Origin: Bacillus sp. AFS029637
GTDB taxonomy: Bacteria; Bacillota; Bacilli; Bacillales; Bacillaceae_G
Length of the DNA: 64,000 bases
Assembly (NCBI RefSeq): GCF_002584985.1
Contig: NZ_NUPZ01000026.1
Span: forward strand, 1 to 64,000
Direction of reading: 5' to 3'
Of this stretch, positions 8,289 through 16,704 are shown in pieces; position 1 is the first letter of the stretch; every line of letters starts with the position of its first letter. The notes under the pieces are model-generated. The model was given only the letters and a program-made list of their open reading frames with translations, ran no database searches and was not told where the DNA came from. Both the position numbers and the translations under genes were made by a program.

Positions 8289-8325
8289 CAATGCCCCTGC
8301 CAAATTGACAGGAGCATTGCTTTTT
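8289..8325 (+). terminator. Terminator-like hairpin with T-run on the plus strand
   Basis: CAATGCCCCTG pairs with CAGGAGCATTG (one mismatch) and is followed by CTTTTT on the plus strand only. Both flanking genes are on the minus strand, so no annotated plus-strand transcript needs it. It may end an antisense or small RNA from the 8103-8288 gap, or be fortuitous. A second weak dyad (AAGAAACC...GGTTTCTT, 8208-8246) with T-rich sequence on the minus side could end the SDR transcript. Confidence 0.4.
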
Positions 8326-8360
8326 CAAAACTTATTTTCTTTTTTAAACTTGAATTAAAA

Positions 8361-9119
8361 TTAATATGAAGTCCAGCCGCCGTCTACAGAAATGACTTGT
8401 CCGTTTACGAAACTAGCTTCGTCTGACCCTAAGAAGATAGCCAGTTGTGCAACTTCTTCTGGTTGTCCAGCACGTGGATTAATTGCCATACCTAATGCTT
8501 GACGGCTCGCACCAAATTCGCTCACATTCGTCATTGTAGAAGCAATGTTTGTTATGACTGCTCCAGGGGCGATACCGTTACAACGGATGTTGTTGTTTGC
8601 ATACATAAAGGCCGTATTTTTTGTTAGGCCAACGACTGCATGTTTAGATGCTGTGTAAACAGCACCAGCACGTGCACCGCATAATCCACCTGCAGAAATA
8701 TTATTGACGATCGTACCGTGTCCTTGTTCCAAGAATAGATTCACTGCAATACGCATTGTTTTCATTACAGATACTGTATTCACAGAGAAAACCTTTTCCC
8801 AGCGTTCGTCTGAAACTTCACCAACAGGTTCCATTCCATCCATGATACCTGCATTATTAACAAGAATATCTAATTCCCCGTAAGCTTGTTTTGTTTCATC
8901 GAAAAGGCGTTGAATATCTTCATCAGAGGTAACGTTTGTTTGAACAGCAATGGCCTCTGCACCTGTAGCTTTAATTCCTTGCACTACATATTGAGCCCCT
9001 TCTAAATTTAAGTCTGATACAACGACTTTTGCTCCTTCTTTTGCATAACCTTCTGCAATTGCTTTCCCCATACCTGACGCAGCACCAGTGACAATTGCTA
9101 CTTTACCTTCTAATCTCAT
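8361..9119 (-). CDS. SDR family oxidoreductase
   Basis: A 252-residue classical short-chain dehydrogenase/reductase. TGAASGMG (residues 11-18) binds the cofactor, NNAG is at 87-90, the catalytic Ser is in NNISAGG and the YTASK motif carries Tyr and Lys near 155-159, with the C-terminal SVDGG motif. An acidic residue after strand 2 (VVVSDLN) suggests a preference for NAD over NADP. It resembles glucose and 3-oxoacyl reductases; the substrate is unknown. It is divergent from a TetR regulator that probably controls it. GGGGGCC precedes the ATG. Confidence 0.88.
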   Translation of the reverse strand: MRLEGKVAIVTGAASGMGKAIAEGYAKEGAKVVVSDLNLEGAQYVVQGIKATGAEAIAVQTNVTSDEDIQRLFDETKQAYGELDILVNNAGIMDGMEPVGEVSDERWEKVFSVNTVSVMKTMRIAVNLFLEQGHGTIVNNISAGGLCGARAGAVYTASKHAVVGLTKNTAFMYANNNIRCNGIAPGAVITNIASTMTNVSEFGASRQALGMAINPRAGQPEEVAQLAIFLGSDEASFVNGQVISVDGGWTSY

Positions 9120-9225
9120 CTGAAACGGCCCCCTTTGTCTTTTATTGCACAGTTGTTCAATAAAAATTATAATAATTTAAAAGAGCGCTTACAATGAGCA
9201 AAAAAGTGATAAATGTTCAATAATT

Positions 9226-9247
9226 AACACATCGAAAGAAATGTGTT
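9226..9247. promoter_or_regulatory. Candidate TetR operator
   Basis: AACACAT and ATGTGTT form a perfect 7-bp inverted repeat with an 8-base spacer, just before the TetR gene. A second imperfect dyad (TGTT...AACA, 9214-9229) overlaps it, and TGTTCAATAA occurs twice (9154, 9214) between the divergent SDR and TetR genes. Seen directly; binding is inferred. Confidence 0.5.
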
Positions 9248-9265
9248 CATTAAGAGGTGAAAAAA

Positions 9266-9832
9266 ATGATGCGTACAGATATGCGTATTGTGAAAACAAA
9301 AGAGGCGTTACATAACGCATTGTTAGAATTATTAAACGAAAAAACTTTAGAAGTCATCTCCATCTCGGAAATTTGCAGAAAGGCAAAAGTAAATCGTGGT
9401 ACATTTTACTTGCATTATAAACAAGTAGAAGATTTATTTGAGGAGTATTTTAAAGAAATTACAGCAGATTTGACACGTTCTTATCAAGAACCTTATCGCT
9501 ACGTATCAGTATTGAAAACTAGTAAATTAGATCCTACTACAATTCGGATTTTTCATCATATCGAAAAATATAAATCATTCTACAGAATTGTATTTTCCAA
9601 AAAGGTTCCTTTAATATACTATTATTTATTTTTTGAGGAAATAAAACATTTGTTACTTCAAGATAAAGAAGCTTTATTTAAAGAAGGGGTGAACCCTTCA
9701 CTTTATTGTTCCTACCAAGCGAATGCGATTATTGGCATCATTATTGAATGGTATCAAAATGATTTTTCTTATAGTACAAGTTATTTAAATGATCAACTTG
9801 TTCAATTTTTAAACTTGGGAGTAGATGGTTAA
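9266..9832 (+). CDS. TetR family transcriptional regulator
   Basis: A 188-residue TetR protein. The N-terminal helix-turn-helix spans about residues 18-50 (ISISEICRKAKVNRGTFYLHYKQVEDLF), followed by an aromatic-rich ligand-binding half. It is divergent from the SDR gene, which it probably represses, and a dyad lies between them. The start is placed at the ATG 6 bases after AAGAGGTG; the GTG inside that site is too close, and an adjacent ATG three bases later is an alternative. Confidence 0.87.
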   Translation: MMRTDMRIVKTKEALHNALLELLNEKTLEVISISEICRKAKVNRGTFYLHYKQVEDLFEEYFKEITADLTRSYQEPYRYVSVLKTSKLDPTTIRIFHHIEKYKSFYRIVFSKKVPLIYYYLFFEEIKHLLLQDKEALFKEGVNPSLYCSYQANAIIGIIIEWYQNDFSYSTSYLNDQLVQFLNLGVDG

Positions 9833-9960
9833 TTTAAAACAAAGTTGTATTGTTTATAAAAAAGATGTACCGAAACTAACTACACTCTGTTACTGCACTA
9901 ACTGGGCAGAATAACTCAATTAGAAAACTATCTCCATATGAAATATCCGTAAACTTAAAG

Positions 9961-10006
9961 TAACTCCAAAATATACAATGAAAGTTGATTTTGGAGTTAT
10001 TTTTTG
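9961..10006. terminator. Intrinsic terminator
   Basis: TAACTCCAAAA and TTTTGGAGTTA form an 11-bp stem followed by a T-run on the plus strand; it ends the TetR gene. On the other strand it overlaps the last codons of the small broken gene. The rest of the 9833-9960 stretch shows no gene. Confidence 0.7.
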
Positions 10007-10198
10007 TTTAATTCACTTTTCTTCGGCACTCTGCATCTAGACGGTAAATCTGTTGACCACGGTAAGACTTTATCAATTTCTTCTTTATTGTTTAAATCGA
10101 TATTTGGGAGCGTTTCAAACAAATAAAGAAGATAATAATATAGAGAACAAAACAAGTATAACTAAACCTTTTATTCTCATTTTCATAAAAATAAACAT
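9997..10198 (-). pseudogene. Broken gene for a small exported protein
   Basis: A frame starting MFIFMKMRIKGLVILVLF encodes a short positively charged start and a hydrophobic segment, then hits TGA after LLSSLFV. Shifting frame by one base at that point opens a continuation (LFETLPNIDLNNKEEIDK, then VLPWSTDLPSRCRVPKK) to a TAA at 9997. Together they look like a roughly 60-residue signal-anchored protein broken by a one-base indel. The start lies only 1 base after the upstream stop, suggesting coupling. No family was recognised, so a programmed frameshift or two unrelated frames cannot be excluded. Confidence 0.5.
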
Positions 10199-10199
10199 A

Positions 10200-11140
10200 T
10201 TAATCTTTTAAATAAGGAAATATGTACTCTTTAATTAACTCCCATACATCATTAGCTTCCAATATAATTCCAGCTGCTATGGCCACCACCAAATCCTTCT
10301 CCGGTACACAACAAATCACATTCCCACCATCACCCATGGCACAGTATGAAAAGATTCCATCCTCTTCTCGTAACCACCATAAGTAACCATATTGATTTTG
10401 GTTCATTTCTGTCGACTCTTTTACCCATGATTTTGAAAGAATTTGCTTTCCATTATGAGTACCATCACTCAAATATAATTGTCCAAACTTCACCATATCT
10501 CTAGCTGTTAAAGTTAGTCCCCAGCCGCCCGTCGAAATACCATTTGGATCATGAACCCATCCTTTCACATCTTTTCCGAATAAGTCATCGAATCCAAAAG
10601 ATTTCATATTGTAGTTTGGAATTTCTCTCATACCGAGTGGCTGAAATAAGTATTCATTCGCAAATTCACGCGCACTTTTTCCTGTTACACTCGTAATAAT
10701 TGCTGATAGTACATGCGCTCCTGCAGATGAGTATTTAAAAGATCCGATTTCTCCGCCGTTCCCCATTCTATTAAGTGTATACTGTACCCAATCCTCTTGT
10801 GTACATAGTTCTTCTAACGGTTCTTGCCAGTCTACAAAAGGATATGGCGCTGTCATTGTTAGAAGATGGCGTACTGTTACTTCAGATGCCTTAAGTTTAT
10901 ATTCAGGGAAAAACTCTATTACTTTTTGATCAACGCTTTTTATATAGCCTTTATCTATACATATCCCAATTAGCGCAGAGATTATCGTTTTTGTAACTGA
11001 CGCTACATGAAATGCATTATTTGGTCCGTAACCGTTATAATATTTTTCAAAAATAACATTACCTTTCTGCACTACTAACATACCATTCATATTTTATATT
11101 CTTCTTTTATAATCTGATCTAACTTTTCAGCAGTTTTCAT
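10200..11140 (-). pseudogene. Beta-lactamase/PBP-family serine hydrolase, frameshifted near the N terminus
   Basis: The main frame (296 codons from 11090) holds a class C beta-lactamase-like serine hydrolase: SVTK gives the SxxK nucleophile, YSSAG the YxS-type motif, and GGWGLTLTARDMVKFGQL is typical of this family. The real ribosome-binding site, GGGAGAGG, precedes an ATG at 11140 whose frame (starting MKTAEKLDQIIK) stops after 17 codons, in a run of A's. One added base there would join it to the main frame. So a one-base deletion probably separates initiation from the catalytic domain. A shorter protein from the internal ATG at 11090 is possible but has no good binding site. Confidence 0.7.
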
Positions 11141-11192
11141 TATTCCTCTCCCTTTAACCTATAATTAAAAAGGTTCGATAGGTACATATATA

Positions 11193-12056
11193 TCAACTAT
11201 ATGTTTCTTTTCTGGGATGCTTCTTTGGATCATTTCTATACACTTCAAAAGGATACGAATCTCTCGGTTTATATCCGCTATTTGGCAGCCATTCACCGTA
11301 TATAAAATCCCATGCTCCTTTATATTCATCTTGGAATATTTCAAAATGCCCTACTGCATACTTTCCAGAAGCTATTACCATTATTCCAATATCACTCGTT
11401 TCTACTGCGGGCGCATCTGGAATTGTTATACATAAACTTGTTCTTAAATGATAGTCTTCTGTAAACTCATGATGATCGTGGTAAATGGTTAATACTTTCG
11501 TATCCTCAAATACATGATAGTTTTGCTTAGCTGCGTAATGAAATAATTTCTCTATCATTTTCGGAAAAGCTATAGTTAACTCTTCATATGTACCGATATG
11601 TCTTATGTATGCGACGTTTATATCGTCCGCTGTTACAATTTCAACATTTCCTCGAACCTTCTTACATTCATTGTATTGAGAAGGTTCACTTACGTCTTTG
11701 CAATTCTTGCTATTATGGTTTCGATATTGAGACGGACTTACACCGTAATAACTTTTAAATGTCCGAGAGAAAACTGCTGAATCTGTGAAACCAAAATGGT
11801 AAGCGATATCCGTAATCGTCATATCCAATCGATATGTAAGAATGTTTGTTGCCCTTTCTAACTTCAAGCGATTCACATACCGGGATAACGGTTCATCTAC
11901 TATTCCTTTAAAAATTCTATGAAAATGATACTTTGAAAATCCTGCGACATTGGCTAACTCTTCAATTGAAAGTGAATCATTTATGTGTGATTCTATATAG
12001 TCTTGTACTTTATAAATGCGCCTTATGTACTCATTTCTACTTTGTTTACTCTCCAT
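11193..12056 (-). CDS. AraC family regulator with GyrI-like effector domain
   Basis: A 287-residue two-domain regulator. Residues 10-115 carry two AraC helix-turn-helix motifs (LSIEELANVAGFSKYHFHRIFK and MTITDIAYHFGFTDSAVFSRTFK) with the C-terminal signature. Residues 135-285 form a GyrI-like/AraC effector-binding domain (VAYIRHIGTYEEL, AVGHFEIFQDEYKGAW) of the kind that binds small hydrophobic ligands in Rob/SbmC/BmrR. The target genes are unknown; the adjacent broken hydrolase, only 50 bases downstream, is a candidate operon partner. GAGGAG precedes the ATG. Confidence 0.88.
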   Translation of the reverse strand: MESKQSRNEYIRRIYKVQDYIESHINDSLSIEELANVAGFSKYHFHRIFKGIVDEPLSRYVNRLKLERATNILTYRLDMTITDIAYHFGFTDSAVFSRTFKSYYGVSPSQYRNHNSKNCKDVSEPSQYNECKKVRGNVEIVTADDINVAYIRHIGTYEELTIAFPKMIEKLFHYAAKQNYHVFEDTKVLTIYHDHHEFTEDYHLRTSLCITIPDAPAVETSDIGIMVIASGKYAVGHFEIFQDEYKGAWDFIYGEWLPNSGYKPRDSYPFEVYRNDPKKHPRKETYS

Positions 12057-12072
12057 ATCTCTTTCTCCTCAC

Positions 12073-12101
12073 AATAAAAAGGCTAACTTAGCGCTAGCCT
12101 A
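12073..12101 (-). terminator. Intrinsic terminator
   Basis: AGGCTA and TAGCCT form a stem; on the minus strand TTTTTA follows. It ends the GNAT transcript. Confidence 0.6.
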
Positions 12102-12104
12102 CTT

Positions 12105-12575
12105 TTACACATGTTTCAAAAACAAAACTCTACTCCCGCCGTTCCCGTCATAATTTGTATGTACCGATACACCCTCTACCTCATCATCCCCAGCCTCAAT
12201 TCGAAAACCGATTTCTTGATGAAATAATATCGACTTTTTATTAATTGGTGATGTGATTGCTTTTACAACTTTACGGTTATTTGCACGAGCTACATCAAAG
12301 AAATAAGAATATAATGTCGATGCGATTCCTCGTCTTCTATACTTCGGATTTACTCCGATAAAATGAACGTACGCTTCCTCTTTATGCGTTTGCGAAAAGA
12401 ATCCACATAAAAAACCTAACGTTTCTCCCTCTTCTTCAATAATAAAACTCGTTTCTTGAAAGTGGACGAAAAACAATTTTGGCAACATGCCAGCCATGTC
12501 TCTCCCGCCCCACCAATCATTTAAAACAGAATGAATTTTTACATAATCTTCCCCTTGGATATTTCTTACTCGCAT
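12105..12575 (-). CDS. GNAT family N-acetyltransferase
   Basis: A 156-residue acetyltransferase with the acetyl-CoA binding signature VHFIGVNPKYRRRGIASTLYSYFF (R/Q-x-x-G-x-G/A type, here RRRGIA) in the middle and a C-terminal GFRIEAGDDE strand. The substrate is unknown. I start it at the ATG preceded by GAGAGGGAG; the in-frame ATG seven codons earlier is part of that site. It follows the zinc-ribbon membrane protein by 17 bases, so the two are probably co-transcribed. Confidence 0.85.
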   Translation of the reverse strand: MRVRNIQGEDYVKIHSVLNDWWGGRDMAGMLPKLFFVHFQETSFIIEEEGETLGFLCGFFSQTHKEEAYVHFIGVNPKYRRRGIASTLYSYFFDVARANNRKVVKAITSPINKKSILFHQEIGFRIEAGDDEVEGVSVHTNYDGNGGSRVLFLKHV

Positions 12576-12592
12576 ATGTTTCTCCCTCTCAC

Positions 12593-12994
12593 TCACTTCA
12601 TTTTTTCATAAATTTTAATGACTGTTTCTACTAGAAGGATGAATACCCAAATACCTGAAAACACAAGCACAGACTGGAATATCGATCCAATTACCATAAC
12701 ACCAACTGCACCTGTTATTGAAAATGATATTCCACCAAGCCCTGGATCCTGTATAAGTGCTCCAGCAGAAAAAGCGGTTATAATAGAGAATATTAAATAA
12801 ATAACACTCATTATTTTTAATATCTTTATAGAAAGATACGAAGTTTGTTTTTCTTCCAATTGTGATAATTCGATTTCTCCGCTCGCAATTCCTTTTTGCA
12901 AACAATCTTCACATAGAAATTCTTCCTTAATTTTTTTACCACCGTGCAATGTACCTGTTATTTCTTTACAGCGCGAACACTTTCGATTTATCAT
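12593..12994 (-). CDS. Small membrane protein with N-terminal zinc ribbon
   Basis: A 133-residue protein of unknown function. The N terminus has CSRC at residues 5-8 and CEDC at 28-31, a likely zinc-binding ribbon. Two hydrophobic segments follow (about 57-80 and 90-125, the second possibly two helices). No enzyme motif is seen. GGGAGTG precedes the ATG. Co-transcribed with the downstream acetyltransferase. Confidence 0.7.
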   Translation of the reverse strand: MINRKCSRCKEITGTLHGGKKIKEEFLCEDCLQKGIASGEIELSQLEEKQTSYLSIKILKIMSVIYLIFSIITAFSAGALIQDPGLGGISFSITGAVGVMVIGSIFQSVLVFSGIWVFILLVETVIKIYEKMK

Positions 12995-13093
12995 TTTGGT
13001 ATCACTCCCATCTCATAAGATTATACTTATACAATTCCATTATTACCTTAATATTCCTTTTATGTATTTTATAGAAAGATGAGGTGTTTTATG

Positions 13094-13543
13094 ATGTCTA
13101 AACTTACTTTTGGTTGTAAAAAGCTTACTGAGCAATATGTATTACGACCTAGTTGTTATGCAATTATTTTTAACTCAACTTCTTCAAAGATTGCTGTTGT
13201 CCAAAAAGGGGAACGATACTTTTTACCTGGTGGCGGTATGGAAGGTACTGAAACAAAAGATGAATGCTTACATCGTGAACTACTAGAAGAATTAGGATGG
13301 GCAATTGAAATTGAGCAGTATATCGGTAATGCAATGCGATATTTTTATGCTGAAAAGGAAGATACATATTATTTAAACGATGGGTTCTTTTACATCGCGA
13401 ACATGGTGAATCAGCAAACTGAAAACTGTGAGGAAGATCATGTTTTGCGGTGGATGTCTCCTTTACTTGCTGTAGAGCTTCTCATTCATGATCATCAAAA
13501 ATGGGCCATTGAACAAGCGATTTTATTACGAAATAAAAAATGA
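13094..13543 (+). CDS. Nudix hydrolase
   Basis: A 149-residue Nudix protein. The box begins at GGGMEGTETKDECLH and continues RELLEELGWAIEI, with all metal-binding Glu and Arg residues present. FLPGG precedes it. The substrate is unknown. Of two adjacent ATGs, the second lies 7 bases after GAGGTG and is preferred; the first is 4 bases away. Monocistronic, ending at a bidirectional hairpin. Confidence 0.85.
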   Translation: MSKLTFGCKKLTEQYVLRPSCYAIIFNSTSSKIAVVQKGERYFLPGGGMEGTETKDECLHRELLEELGWAIEIEQYIGNAMRYFYAEKEDTYYLNDGFFYIANMVNQQTENCEEDHVLRWMSPLLAVELLIHDHQKWAIEQAILLRNKK

Positions 13544-13572
13544 TCTCCTTCTATGTGAAAGAGATCATTTTT
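13538..13572. terminator. Bidirectional intrinsic terminator
   Basis: AAATGATCTC and GAGATCATTT form a 10-bp stem with T-runs on both sides, between the Nudix gene and the converging EamA transporter. Confidence 0.8.
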
Positions 13573-13576
13573 ACTA

Positions 13577-14488
13577 CTAACTTACTTTTTTCAAATTGAG
13601 AGCAGGCTTTTTGATTCCGCCTTTTTTGACTACATATAAACCGATGAAGATAATAAGACCGCCAACTAATTGCATCATATTGATTTCCTCTCCGATTGTT
13701 ACAGCTGCAAAGATAACTGCGAACAATGGTACAAGATACATATAAACCATTACTTTTGTTGAGCCGATTTTGCTAATACCGACATACCACATCGCAAGTC
13801 CGAAAATTGTCGCAAAGACGATCGAATATGCTAGTGAGCCCCAGCTTGGCATATCTACTGGCCACGTTAATGTATTTACGTTGAATAAACAGTATATAAC
13901 GAGAGGTACAATTCCAATTAAAGTAGACCATGATGTGACTCTCATTGCAGAGTATTTTGTAATAAGAGGTTGCGCTAATATCGGATACCATCCCCACGCA
14001 ATTGCCGCGACTAATCCAATTACATTTCCGAGCCATGCATACTCGTAAGTAGCTCCTCCTGTATGCCCTGTTAATAAAACGAATGCTGCACCAATAAATG
14101 CTACTATCGAACCAATTTGCACTTTCATCGAAAAACGTTCTTGTTTGTGCAATACTGCTAATATCCCTGTAAATATAGGTGACATCGCAATTAATAATGA
14201 GGCGTTCGTTGCTGAAGTATATTTCACAGATAGCATAAACATCGTTTGATACATCGTCGTTCCAACAATGCCTACTGCTAATAATCGTAACCAATCTTTT
14301 CTTTCAATACGTAATGAGCGTTCCATTATAAAAGTAATAAGTAATAATACCGGTGATGCTACTAAAAATCGTAAACTATTAAATTGAATGGATGACATAA
14401 ATGCCACGCCATACTTTCCAATTGTATAATTTGCTCCCCATACTAATGCAACTGATACTAGGAGCCATTCCATTTGCCATCGTTTCAT
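13577..14488 (-). CDS. EamA/DMT family transporter
   Basis: A 303-residue integral membrane protein with about ten hydrophobic segments in two repeats of the EamA fold, as in the drug/metabolite transporter superfamily (VWGANYTIGKYG near the start, LVGGLIIFIGLYV near the end). It probably exports an amino acid or small metabolite. The start is the ATG 6 bases after GGGGAG; upstream in-frame ATGs lack a site. Divergent from a MocR regulator with a repeated motif between them, so it is likely the regulator's target. Confidence 0.87.
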   Translation of the reverse strand: MKRWQMEWLLVSVALVWGANYTIGKYGVAFMSSIQFNSLRFLVASPVLLLITFIMERSLRIERKDWLRLLAVGIVGTTMYQTMFMLSVKYTSATNASLLIAMSPIFTGILAVLHKQERFSMKVQIGSIVAFIGAAFVLLTGHTGGATYEYAWLGNVIGLVAAIAWGWYPILAQPLITKYSAMRVTSWSTLIGIVPLVIYCLFNVNTLTWPVDMPSWGSLAYSIVFATIFGLAMWYVGISKIGSTKVMVYMYLVPLFAVIFAAVTIGEEINMMQLVGGLIIFIGLYVVKKGGIKKPALNLKKVS

Positions 14489-14520
14489 CCGAATCTCCCC
14501 TTCCATATTTAGCATAGTAA

Positions 14521-14573
14521 AATTGGCTGGATAAAACACCGTCCAATTGGCTGTTTTTTTACCCAGCCAATTT
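14521..14573. promoter_or_regulatory. Triple AATTGGCTG repeat between EamA and MocR genes
   Basis: AATTGGCTGG (14521-14530) and CAATTGGCTG (14544-14553) run in one direction and CCCAGCCAATTT (14562-14573) in the other. A -10 like TATACT (14576-14581) for the MocR gene follows directly. Direct repeats plus an inverted copy are typical of MocR operators, so this is a strong candidate for control of both divergent genes. Confidence 0.6.
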
Positions 14574-14613
14574 GCTATACTTGATGTAGTGAAAAGATAC
14601 GGAGGCGTTTTTT

Positions 14614-16056
14614 ATGCAATGGAAGCTAGATAATGACAGTAAAATCCCTATTTATCAGCAAGTTGTTGACTTTATTGAAAAACGTATTACATACGGAGAA
14701 CTTCCTCCAGGTAGCTTCCTCCCTTCAGAACGGAAATTAGCTACTCAATTAAATGTAAACCGAAGTACAGTAACAACTGCTTATAATGAACTTCGTGCTA
14801 TGGGAATTGTAGAAAGTACGACCGGTAAAGGTACACGTGTGAGTACACATATGTGGGGCGTTTCTCCAACATTAACGCCGAACTGGAGAAATTTCGTAGA
14901 AGGTGGTACGTTTTTACCAAACTTACCGTTACTTCGTCATATTCGGTCAGAAGTACAACAAAATGAAAATATTATAGATTTCGCTAATGGAGAACTCGGT
15001 TGTAATCTCTATCCTCACGATCAACTACAAACGATTTTACGAGAACAACCGTTAACGAATTCATTAAGTTACGATCACCCGCAAGGTTATCTCCCACTAA
15101 GACAAGCAGTCGTAAGATATATGAAAGAATATTTAAAAGTTGAAGCAACCGAACAATCCATTATGATTACATCCGGCGCGCAGCAAGCACTTCACCTTAT
15201 CGTACAATGTTTATTAAATCCAGGTGATGCTGTTGCTTTCGAAAGTCCATCACACTGTTATTCCCTGCCGTTATTCCAATCAGCAGGTATTCGTATTTTC
15301 CCGTTACCCGTCGACGAACACGGTATTAATCCAGACGATGTGCAAGAATTATTTAGAAAGCATCGTATTAAAATGATTTTTTTAAATCCAAATTTCCAAA
15401 ATCCTACGGGAACGATGCTTCATCCAAAGCGCAGAAAAAAACTGTTATCACTTTGCGCAGACTTACGAATTGCGATCGTTGAAGATGATCCGTCTAGTTT
15501 ACTTACGTTAGAAAAGAAACAACCTTGTCCTACTTTAAAATCAATTGATGAAAACGGAACAGTCATTTATGTACATTCCTTATCAAAAATGATCGCACCA
15601 GGTTTACGAGTCGGCTGGCTTGTCGCCCCGCAGTCTGTAGTAGAAAGGTTATCTGACGCACGGCACCAAATGGAATTAGGTATGAGCATATTCCCGCAGT
15701 GGCTTATGCAGCAGTTTTTTGAAACCGTACCATTTCAATCCCATATCGTACCGTTACGAAAACAACTAGCAGAAAAAAGAGACGTTATCGTCCGCGCCCT
15801 AAACGAGCAACTTCACGATAAAATCTCTTTTTCAAACCCGACCGGCGGTATATACATATGGGGAAAATTAAAAGAACCGATAAACGAAAAACAACTCATT
15901 ATGCAAAGCTTAAAACAAGAAATTGCCTTTATGCCAGGTAGTATTTTCGGCGCGAAAGATGGTTATATTCGTTTATCTTATGGGAAAGTGAATATTGATC
16001 AAATTGAGGAAGGTATTGCTCGTTTGCGTGAAGCTATTTTGGTTTGTGAAAAATAA
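14614..16056 (+). CDS. MocR/PdxR-type GntR regulator with aminotransferase domain
   Basis: A 480-residue fusion. Residues 1-75 form a GntR winged helix (GELPPGSFLPSERKLATQL, NRSTVTTAYNELRAMGIVES). The remainder is a fold-type I aminotransferase domain with SLSKMIAPGLRVGW, whose Lys (about residue 324) should bind PLP, and NPNFQNPTG. Such proteins sense PLP or amino acids and act as DNA-binding regulators rather than enzymes. Divergent from the EamA transporter, with a repeated motif between them. GGAGG precedes the ATG. Confidence 0.9.
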   Translation: MQWKLDNDSKIPIYQQVVDFIEKRITYGELPPGSFLPSERKLATQLNVNRSTVTTAYNELRAMGIVESTTGKGTRVSTHMWGVSPTLTPNWRNFVEGGTFLPNLPLLRHIRSEVQQNENIIDFANGELGCNLYPHDQLQTILREQPLTNSLSYDHPQGYLPLRQAVVRYMKEYLKVEATEQSIMITSGAQQALHLIVQCLLNPGDAVAFESPSHCYSLPLFQSAGIRIFPLPVDEHGINPDDVQELFRKHRIKMIFLNPNFQNPTGTMLHPKRRKKLLSLCADLRIAIVEDDPSSLLTLEKKQPCPTLKSIDENGTVIYVHSLSKMIAPGLRVGWLVAPQSVVERLSDARHQMELGMSIFPQWLMQQFFETVPFQSHIVPLRKQLAEKRDVIVRALNEQLHDKISFSNPTGGIYIWGKLKEPINEKQLIMQSLKQEIAFMPGSIFGAKDGYIRLSYGKVNIDQIEEGIARLREAILVCEK

Positions 16057-16119
16057 CATTAGGTAAAGAGATCTTGTTTGACAAAAGATAAATCTACCAT
16101 TATTATCAAGTCGAACCTA

Positions 16120-16174
16120 TTTATCCCGCTATTTGTGGGCAGTAAAACTCCCACTAATTCAAGTTTCACTTTAT
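16120..16174 (-). repeat. Short bcr1-like element with TTTAT flanks
   Basis: A 45-base core (16125-16169) lies between two perfect TTTAT copies (16120-16124, 16170-16174). Its ends match the two ends of the full elements in this window (GTGAAACTT...; ...GCGGG), but the middle is missing. The right TTTAT touches the AGGAG ribosome-binding site of the next gene. Orientation is opposite to that gene. Confidence 0.75.
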
Positions 16175-16187
16175 AGGAGTGATAAAA

Positions 16188-16628
16188 ATGAAAATTTACG
16201 TTGATGCAGATGCATGCCCTGTAAAAGATGTTATAATCTTTGAAGCTACGAAGGCAGAAATTCCTGTTACACTCGTTACTAGCTTTTCTCATTATTCTAA
16301 TGCAGAGCAGCCAAAAGGTGTGGAAACAATTTATGTTGATTCTGGAGCAGATGCTGCGGATTACCGGATTATGCAGTTAGCAAAAAAAGAAGATTTAATC
16401 GTTACACAAGATTACGGTCTTGCTTCACTCGCTTTAGCAAAAGGCTGTATCGTTCTTCATCATAAAGGATACAAGTATACGAATGAAAACATTGACCAAC
16501 TATTACAAACACGTTATTTAAGTGCAATGGTTCGAAAAAGCGGCAAGCGTACAAAGGGACCAAAACCATTTACAGCAGAAGATAAAGAGAACTTTAGAGC
16601 ACTCTTTAAAAGTGTGATTGCACTTTAG
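16188..16628 (+). CDS. YaiI/YqxD family protein (DUF188, UPF0178)
   Basis: A 146-residue protein of the DUF188 family, recognised by the N-terminal [12 protein letters not shown] motif and by [12 protein letters not shown] and the basic C-terminal [15 protein letters not shown]. The fold is PIN-like with conserved Asp residues (D5, D7 and the DSGADAADY segment), suggesting metal-dependent nuclease activity, but the role is not established. The start is the ATG 6 bases after AGGAGTG. That ribosome-binding site abuts the short repeat element. Confidence 0.9.
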   Translation: MKIYVDADACPVKDVIIFEATKAEIPVTLVTSFSHYSNAEQPKGVETIYVDSGADAADYRIMQLAKKEDLIVTQDYGLASLALAKGCIVLHHKGYKYTNENIDQLLQTRYLSAMVRKSGKRTKGPKPFTAEDKENFRALFKSVIAL

Positions 16629-16658
16629 AAATGAACCTTCTATTTGAAGAGAAAGAAA

Positions 16659-16695
16659 AGAAGAGAATATCCAAATGAACATTCTCTTCTTGAGG
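16659..16695 (-). terminator. Intrinsic terminator
   Basis: AAGAAGAGAAT and ATTCTCTTCTT form an 11-bp stem; the T-rich tail is on the minus strand, so it ends the DUF3892 gene. Confidence 0.6.
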
Positions 16696-16704
16696 TTTAC
16701 CCTT

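Noticed and set aside
12615-12905. Second minus-strand frame inside the zinc-ribbon gene (about 96 codons)
   Set aside because: Shadow of the real gene in another frame; no ribosome-binding site and biased composition.
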